The translations under genes were made by a program, and so were the position numbers. From CAYFUL01 sp964346375 (lineage in GTDB: Bacteria; Bacillota; Clostridia; Tissierellales; Peptoniphilaceae), in assembly GCA_964346375.1 (NCBI GenBank), contig CAYFUL010000017.1, forward strand, positions 1-28,391: DNA of 28,391 nt, read 5' to 3'. This document shows positions 23,449 through 28,391 of the stretch, one piece after another. The notes under the pieces were generated by a model. The model searched no databases and was not told where the DNA came from. It worked only from the letters and a program-made list of their open reading frames with translations. Position 1 is the first letter of the stretch. Every line of letters starts with the position of its first letter.

Positions 23449-23477
23449 TTGTTTTTTTCACTTTAATATGGTATAAT
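23449..23477 (+). promoter_or_regulatory. Promoter of carD
   Basis: TTGTTT (23449-23454), 17-bp spacer, TATAAT (23472-23477) with an upstream TGG giving an extended -10. AGGAGGG (23489-23495) follows, so the leader is about 17 bases. Confidence 0.75.
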
Positions 23478-23500
23478 ACATGTGCAACAGGAGGGATAAA

Positions 23501-23995
23501 ATGTTTGAAATTGGAGATAGGGTTGTTCATGCTATGCACGGGGCTGGCATAATAGTCGATATTGAAGTGAAGCAAGTACTAGGAAAGGATAGTAAGTACT
23601 ATATTTTAAAGATGCCTTTAAACGAGATGAGGGTAATGGTACCAGTGTCTAAGGCAGATGAGGTTGGTGTAAGAAAAATTCTTCAAGCTGAAGAGATGGA
23701 TAAGATCTTTGAGGTTTTAAAAGAGGAAGAGGAAGAACCTACACAGACGAATTGGAACAGAAGGTATAGGTATAATCTGGATAGGATTAAAAGCGGAGAT
23801 ATTGAAGAAATTGCACGAGTAGTAAGTTCGCTACAAAGGCTGGATTCTGTAAAGAGTTTATCCACAGGTGAGAGGAAGATGTTAAATAATGCGAAGAGAA
23901 TTATTACATCGGAGATGGTTTTGGTCTATGAAAAATCCTATGATACCATAGTAGAGGAGGTAGATAGGGCAATAGACGCAGGTAAGGAGGGATAG
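23501..23995 (+). CDS. CarD/CdnL-family RNA polymerase-binding regulator
   Basis: 164 residues from ATG 23501, with AGGAGGG five bases upstream; the in-frame ATG at 23480 overlaps the promoter and is rejected. The N-terminal RNA-polymerase-interaction domain (1-60) reads MFEIGDRVVHAMHGAGII and YYILKMPLNEMRVMVPV, as in CarD/CdnL/TRCF proteins. The helical C-terminal domain (about 75-160) has NWNRRYRYNLDRIKSGD and KSLSTGERKMLNNAKRIITSEM, typical of CdnL. Established role: stabilises open complexes at rRNA and housekeeping promoters. Its 3' end carries AAGGAGG, the apparent ribosome site for the yacL-like gene that follows. Confidence 0.92.
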   Translation: MFEIGDRVVHAMHGAGIIVDIEVKQVLGKDSKYYILKMPLNEMRVMVPVSKADEVGVRKILQAEEMDKIFEVLKEEEEEPTQTNWNRRYRYNLDRIKSGDIEEIARVVSSLQRLDSVKSLSTGERKMLNNAKRIITSEMVLVYEKSYDTIVEEVDRAIDAGKEG

Positions 23996-23996
23996 T

Positions 23997-24083
23997 ATTA
24001 GCGATATTAGCGACAACAGGAAAATAATTAGGCGAATATTCCGCGTGCTACTTACCATATTGGGAGTTGTTGTCGGACTTTAA
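23997..24083 (+). pseudogene. Detached 5' end of the yacL-like gene: no ATG, ends in an in-frame TAA
   Basis: In the same frame as the downstream PIN/TRAM gene, this stretch encodes SDISDNRKIIRRIFRVLL then TILGVVVGL: a basic patch followed by one membrane helix, as expected for the first transmembrane segment of YacL proteins. AAGGAGG (23984-23990) lies six bases before ATT 23997, exactly where an ATG would be expected, but no ATG, GTG or TTG exists at that place. TAA 24081-24083 then interrupts the frame. Either the gene lost its first helix by two point changes, or these are sequence errors, or ATT is a rare start. Confidence 0.6.
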
Positions 24084-24095
24084 GTAAGTGGTATA

Positions 24096-25124
24096 GTGAA
24101 AACTAGCGGAGTATTAAATTTTTTTAGGAACTTTAAACATTATATTTGGATTGAAAATGCCCTTGGTATTTTTATTATATTATTATTTGCAATTATTTTT
24201 TATTTATTTTCACCAAGGATTTATTCAAGTGTTGAATCTATAGCTCTAAGAGCTGAGGGAGAGCTACAAAAAATTCCCCTGGGAGATATACTATGGGGAA
24301 CAGTAGGGTTAATAATAGCCCTGGTAATAGCATTTTTACTCTCGCAACCAATACTGGCAATTCAAATTCCATACGTAGGAACGGTAATATCAGTAATACT
24401 CTATGGAATAATAGGTTACCTTGGAATTACAGTAGGAATAAAAAATAGAACAGAGATGAACGAGAGATTAAAGACCTTTTTTAATAGAACAAAAGGGGAA
24501 AAAGTTGTGGAAAGTGAAATAAATTATGGACCACAGCCAAAGGTACTTGATACATCGGTAATAATAGATGGAAGGATAAAAGATATTTGCCAATCGGGCT
24601 TTGTAGAGGGAAAGTTTATAGTTCCTAATTTTGTTATTACAGAGCTTCAACATATAGCCGATTCGTCGGATAATCTAAAGAGAAATAGGGGTAGAAAGGG
24701 ACTAGATACATTAAAGGTAATGCAGGACGACTTAAATATAGACCTATATATATCCCCTGTAGACTATGAGGACATAGAAGAGGTAGACTCAAAATTATTA
24801 AAGCTAACCCAAGAAATTGGAGGCAAGATAATTACCAACGACTATAATTTAAACAAGGTAGCAGTGCTACAAAAAATTCCAGTTTTAAATATAAACGAAC
24901 TTGCAAATGCAGTTAAGCCAATAATGTTACCGGGAGAGGAAATTACAGTAACCATTATTAGAGAAGGCAAGGAAGAAAATCAAGGACTTGCATACCTAGA
25001 CGATGGAACAATGATAGTAATAGAAAATGGAAAGGAACACGTTGGAGAGAGATTACAAGTAGTTGCAACATCAGTAATACAAACTGCAGCAGGAAAGATG
25101 ATATTTGCCAAGCCAAAAAATTGA
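24096..25124 (+). CDS. yacL: PIN/TRAM-domain membrane protein (YacL family)
   Basis: 342 residues if translation starts at GTG 24096, which lacks a good ribosome site. Three hydrophobic segments (about 19-39, 67-87 and 92-112) are followed by a PIN nuclease domain from about 149: VLDTSVIIDGRIKDICQSG (Asp acid), FVITELQHIADSSD and IITNDYNLNKVA (Asp). The C-terminal TRAM RNA-binding domain reads LPGEEITVTIIREGKEENQG, then YLDDGTMIVIENGKEHVG and QTAAGKMIFAKP. The standard YacL has one more N-terminal helix, present here in frame but cut off by TAA 24081-24083. Function of YacL is unclear; a membrane-bound RNase-like role is inferred from the domains. A terminator follows directly. Confidence 0.82.
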   Translation: MKTSGVLNFFRNFKHYIWIENALGIFIILLFAIIFYLFSPRIYSSVESIALRAEGELQKIPLGDILWGTVGLIIALVIAFLLSQPILAIQIPYVGTVISVILYGIIGYLGITVGIKNRTEMNERLKTFFNRTKGEKVVESEINYGPQPKVLDTSVIIDGRIKDICQSGFVEGKFIVPNFVITELQHIADSSDNLKRNRGRKGLDTLKVMQDDLNIDLYISPVDYEDIEEVDSKLLKLTQEIGGKIITNDYNLNKVAVLQKIPVLNINELANAVKPIMLPGEEITVTIIREGKEENQGLAYLDDGTMIVIENGKEHVGERLQVVATSVIQTAAGKMIFAKPKN

Positions 25125-25147
25125 ACCGAGAGATCGGTTCTTTTTTT
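25123..25147 (+). terminator. Intrinsic terminator after yacL
   Basis: GAACCGA (25123-25129), loop GAGA, TCGGTTC (25134-25140), T7 (25141-25147). The stem starts inside the stop codon. Confidence 0.9.
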
Positions 25148-25163
25148 GTTTGTGTTTTATTGC

Positions 25164-25339
25164 AGATGTATTCCATAGTACCGATGTACTATTTCCGACG
25201 GGTCGGGTGGGACGCCTGTTTCAATGCTGTGGAATTTTATTACGTCGGAATTTAAAATAATATTTTCAAATAAAATATATTTAAAAATACCGATGTCCAC
25301 TCCCCTCGGGTCGGGCGGGACGCCCGACCCCTACCATGG
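25164..25339 (-). repeat. MITE-like element in minus orientation (R6), composite
   Basis: Read on the minus strand it begins CCATGGTAGGG (25339-25329), then hairpin A (GTCGGGCG-TCC-CGCCCGAC, 25328-25310), CCGAGGGGAGTGGACATC as in R1 (one difference), an AT-rich middle, and a second degenerate hairpin-A segment with GTACATCGGTAC near 25185. At 176 bp it matches R1 in length. The span 25148-25676 has no gene; it holds R6, R7 and AT-rich sequence. Confidence 0.65.
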
Positions 25340-25420
25340 ATTTCGAATGTACATTGGATAATTTAAATAACCAAATATTAAAAACAAATATAAATATAAA
25401 ATCCAACCTAGCCCAAATAA

Positions 25421-25535
25421 CCAAAGGTAGGGGCGGATTGTCATGGGTACCCCGTTTCAATGCTGTGGAATTTTATTACGTTGGAATTTAAAATAATATT
25501 TTCAAATGAAATATATTTAAAAATATTGATGTCCA
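25421..25535 (-). repeat. MITE-like element in minus orientation (R7)
   Basis: GGTAGGGGCGGATTG (25426-25440) is the hairpin B end. It is followed by an approximately 80-bp stretch (25454-25533) almost identical to 25218-25298 in R6 (about four differences), and matching R3 at 4377 in reverse. Left arm of hairpin B has become GGGTACCC, itself palindromic. Confidence 0.65.
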
Positions 25536-25673
25536 TATCCTTATTTAAAAATCAGGTGTTGTTACAATATTTCTACATATCAAAAAATACAAAATATTAT
25601 TTTTTCGAACACTTTTTTCAATTTAAACCCCGTTATTTTTAGTAATATTGTAACTTTTTCAAAGGTTTTCCTA

Positions 25674-25682
25674 TGGTATAAT
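25674..25682 (+). promoter_or_regulatory. Extended -10 promoter of the ABC transporter operon
   Basis: TGG then TATAAT (25677-25682). No standard -35 at 17 bp. AGAGGGA (25691-25697) lies three bases before ATG 25701; leader of about 12 bases. Confidence 0.6.
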
Positions 25683-25700
25683 CGGTTTTGAGAGGGAATT

Positions 25701-26417
25701 ATGAAAAACTTTATTGAAATAAAAAATTTAATAAGAATTTACAAAATGGGGGCGGAGAAAATTTACGCCCTGCGGGATATTAATCTTATTATTAATCGTG
25801 GGGAGATAGTTTGTCTACTGGGGACATCTGGCAGTGGAAAGTCCACCCTACTAAATATGATGGCAGGTTTGGATAAACCCACCTCGGGAGAGATTATTAT
25901 TGGCGGTATACATATTGAAAATCTAAACGAGGAGCAGGTTACCAAGTTTCGCCAGTTAAATGTAGGCTTTGTATTTCAGTCCTACAACTTAATTCAGTCC
26001 CTAGATGCACTTGAAAATGTAAGCCTTGGTTTAATCTTTAAGGGTATTCCAAAATCTACAAGGGAAGAATATAGTAAGAGAATTCTTACAGAGGTTGGCC
26101 TTGGAGAGAGGTTAAGTCATAAGCCTAGCGAGATGAGTGGAGGGCAACAGCAGAGAGTTTCAATTGCAAGGGCATTTGTAGATACGCCCCCAATAGTTTT
26201 TGCCGACGAACCTACGGGAAATTTAGACACTAAAACCTCCATTGAGGTAATGGATCTTATGTGTACTATGGCAAGGGAAAACCACCAAACTCTTATTATT
26301 GTTACTCACGATATTGAAACGAGTATCTACGCCGATAGGATTGTAGAAATGAGAGATGGTATGTTAATAGATATAAGGTATAATGTTCCCAAAATTGGTA
26401 AGAAGGAGATTGTATGA
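25701..26417 (+). CDS. ABC transporter ATP-binding protein (MacB/LolD/FtsE-like)
   Basis: The 238-residue protein is a complete nucleotide-binding domain: Walker A GTSGSGKST (41-49), Q-loop FVFQSYNLIQSL, signature MSGGQQQRVSIARA, Walker B PIVFADEPTGNLD and the H-loop VTHDIE. The ADEPTGNLD and QSYNLI words place it in the MacB/LolD export or mechanotransmission group rather than importers. It overlaps the next gene (a secreted Ig-like protein) by four bases. A permease is expected downstream, beyond the window. Such triads are common in Clostridia; the substrate is unknown. Confidence 0.93.
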   Translation: MKNFIEIKNLIRIYKMGAEKIYALRDINLIINRGEIVCLLGTSGSGKSTLLNMMAGLDKPTSGEIIIGGIHIENLNEEQVTKFRQLNVGFVFQSYNLIQSLDALENVSLGLIFKGIPKSTREEYSKRILTEVGLGERLSHKPSEMSGGQQQRVSIARAFVDTPPIVFADEPTGNLDTKTSIEVMDLMCTMARENHQTLIIVTHDIETSIYADRIVEMRDGMLIDIRYNVPKIGKKEIV

Positions 26418-26923
26418 AAAAGTTTTGGCTATTGATGACTATTGTTTTACTATTTAGTTTAAGTTATAAGGTAAGTGCAGAGAGTAAAAGTACTAATATG
26501 AAACTTACTGTTGATGTTAAGCAAACAGTTACTCTTGGAGAGGGAATGTGGACTAAAGTTCCGGTTACAATAACTAATAATTCTGATATTCCTGTAAGAA
26601 ATGTAACGGCTAAAGCTAGTATAAAGGATCCAGACAAGGTTTATATTGATGGAAATGGAATTATTTTTGAGTCAGAATTTATAGAAGGAAATTATAAAGC
26701 AAGTGACGATGCCAATAAAAAAAGTGGAAATTTTAAAATTAGAACGGATATGGATTTCACTTCCAAAACTGTTCCTATAGTTATAAGTATTCGTTACTAC
26801 ATAGCTGAAACTAATGAATTTAAAGAGCAGGAAGAAACCATCTACGTTAGAGTTGAGGCGCCAGAAAAACCTATTAACCCATCAATAGAGATTTCAAAAC
26901 TTCCCCATAGTGGCAAATTTTAA
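26414..26923 (+). pseudogene. COG1361-like secreted Ig-domain protein, N-terminal part before an in-frame TAA
   Basis: 169 residues. The signal peptide is MKKFWLLMTIVLLFSLSYKV then SA. It is followed by a beta-sandwich domain (about 25-148) with KLTVDVKQTVTLGEGMW and KVPVTITNNSDIPVRNV, the pattern of CARDB/COG1361 domains. Then PEKPINPSIEISKLPHSGKF and TAA 26921-26923. The frame continues unbroken after the stop to the window end with further repeats of the same fold (next entry), so one gene is cut in its second domain. Overlaps the ABC ATPase gene by four bases (ATGA). Truncation here would leave a secreted single-domain fragment. Confidence 0.7.
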
Positions 26924-28391
26924 ACGGGAAGCGAATTTCAAATCCCCTTTGAAGTGGTAAATACTGGGGATTCTGTGGCAAAGAACATTAAAATTACCAT
27001 AGCAGAGGGTTTGGAAAGTGGAAAGGTAACTCTAGCAGATGGACTTTCTACAGTGGATATTACAAGGTTAAATCCTTGGGACAGTAAATACATCTACTTT
27101 AAATTAAAAACCGACGAGAGCACCCCTGGCGGCTCTTATATGATGAGTTTAAACTATACATTTGTGGGAGATAAGGAAGGCGAATCTCCAAAAGAGGGAG
27201 AGTATAAATTTACAATTGATGTGGAAAAATCTCCAGAAAGTGCCTCAACTTTACAGTATAGAAATATTACCTTCCCAACTGGGGCAATCTCCAGAAATGG
27301 AACAGCAACTATCTCCTTTGAACTACTAAATACGGGAAAATTCACAGCAGAAAATGTAAAGGTAATGGCAACTAGCGAAGACCAGGGAGGTCTTGCGTCA
27401 AAGTCCGTTTCCACAATAGTAACTGACCCAATAAAACCGGGAGAGAGTAGGGCATTTTCTTTTGAATTTATTGCAACTCCGTCTGCCGAAACGAAGAACT
27501 ACCCTGTGGAATTAAAGGCAACTTACACAGATAAGACAACTACTGAAGAACCATACGAAGCCATTCAAATGGTGGGAGTTTTTGTAAAGGCACCTAAGGA
27601 AAAGGACCCAAATGCTCCAAAGGAGGAAGGGCCTGTTCCAAAGTTAATAATTGAGGACTACTCCTTCTCGCCAGAGATAATTGAAGCAGGTAAGCCGTTT
27701 AATATGTACCTTACCTTTTACAATACCAATGCAAAAAAAGCTGTAAAGAATATTAAAATCTTTTTAACCTCAGATACCCAAGTGTCTTCACAGGGAGGAG
27801 AGGGAAGCGGAACTCCTTCTACTGCTTCAGTATTTACTCCAAAGGGAAGTTCAAATACCTTCTACATTGACAATATAAATCCTGGGGCGAGGGTGGAGAA
27901 GGAAATTACACTTACTACCGTTCCCGATACTGCGGCAAAACCCTATACCATAGTTGCAAATTTTGAGTACGAGGACGCTCAGGCAAATAAGTACACAGCT
28001 ACAGAGCAAATAGGAGTTCCAGTAGTGCAACAGGCGAAGTTAGACGTAGGGGAAATTATTGCACAAGGGGACTTTATGCTTGGAATGGAAACTCCGCTAT
28101 CAGTAGAGTTTTACAATACGGGAAAGGCAACTCTGTACAATGTAATGGTAAAAATTACAGGAGAGGGTTTAAAGTTTGATACTCCAACTTATTTTAAGGG
28201 GAATTTTTCACCGGGAAGCTCCGAGCAGTTTTCGGTAAATATAAATCCAGAAAGTGCTGGAGATAAAAAGGTACTAATAAAATTTACGTTTGAAGACTCC
28301 ACGGGAGAAACTCAAGAGGTTACAAGGGACTTTGAATTTAATGTAATGGAAGGAATTGATATGGGGGAAATGGAAATGCCTATGGAAGAGC
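26924..28391 (+). pseudogene. COG1361-like protein, continuation after the in-frame TAA (runs off the window)
   Basis: The open frame continues from the preceding stop with no further stop over 1,467 bases. It opens with TGSEFQIPFEVVNTGDSVAK, which completes the second Ig-like domain begun before the TAA. At least three more similar domains follow, each marked by a NTG or YNT turn: FELLNTGKFTAENVKV, LTFYNTNAKKAVKNIKI and VEFYNTGKATLYNVMVKI. The last visible residues are acidic and Met-rich (MEGIDMGEMEMPMEE), as often seen before a C-terminal membrane helix. No ribosome site or start lies near 26924, so it is not an independent gene. Likely an extracytoplasmic partner of the ABC ATPase. Confidence 0.7.

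Noticed and set aside
25460..25642. 60-codon plus-strand open frame upstream of the ABC operon
   Set aside because: Starts inside repeat R7 and is AT-rich Phe/Ile/Lys low-complexity sequence without a ribosome site.

Overview
The window is an AT-rich, gene-dense segment of a Gram-positive, low-GC bacterium. I infer a Clostridia/Tissierellia-type anaerobe (Peptoniphilaceae-like) from the gene content: an SdpR/SdpI pair, CarD, a DUF1836 regulator, a YacL-type PIN/TRAM protein, FakB/DegV, strong AGGAGG-type ribosome sites, TTGaca/TGnTATAAT promoters and ATGA-overlapping operons. The genus is not provable from the sequence alone. A run of ten Ns (17320-17329) inside a gene shows this is a draft scaffold.

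Layout. 1-1527: a lactonase-like metallo-beta-lactamase-fold hydrolase (5' end off the window) and an alpha/beta hydrolase broken by an in-frame TAG. 1528-2311: about 0.8 kb with no gene, packed with two families of structured repeats. 2312-3277 (-): a P1/S58 Ntn-type peptidase. 3320-4311: an ArsR-type autorepressor and SdpI-like membrane protein behind a promoter flanked by two dyads. 4312-4647: more repeat copies. 4673-6188 (-): a lipoprotein and a copper-amine-oxidase-N-domain secreted protein. 6299-9814: cca, glmM, degV. 9908-14401: ybaK, phosphoglucomutase, a degenerate PfkB kinase, isochorismatase-like and FAH-family hydrolases. 14440-14747: second copy of the large structured repeat. 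14814-15990: DUF1836 regulator with a haemolysin-III/PAQR membrane protein. 16139-20511: a tightly coupled operon of an SbcD-like nuclease, a membrane-inserted SMC-like ATPase, a second phosphoesterase and a CYTH enzyme. 20560-22914: ppsA. 22950-23271: RNase P RNA. 23501-25124: carD and a yacL-like gene. 25148-25676: repeats. 25701-end: a MacB/LolD-type ABC ATPase and a long secreted COG1361-like protein running off the window.

Two signals go beyond routine annotation. (1) Three genes (alpha/beta hydrolase, yacL, COG1361-like) are each interrupted by a single in-frame stop with intact homologous-looking sequence on both sides and no frameshift; the yacL copy also lacks a normal start codon. 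TAA, TAG and TGA all end normal genes here, so codon reassignment is unlikely. (2) The intergenic space carries two families of structured repeats. The large one (about 310 bp, copies at 2005 and 14440) has long hairpins whose two arms change together between copies, which is direct evidence that structure is maintained. The small one (about 177 bp) is MITE-like, with inverted ends reading GGTAGGG/CCCTACC.

How the genes work together: glmM and the phosphoglucomutase feed cell-wall and sugar-phosphate metabolism, ppsA links pyruvate and PEP, cca/rnpB/ybaK serve tRNA maturation and quality control, and the 16-20 kb operon looks like a nucleic-acid processing or phosphoester module.
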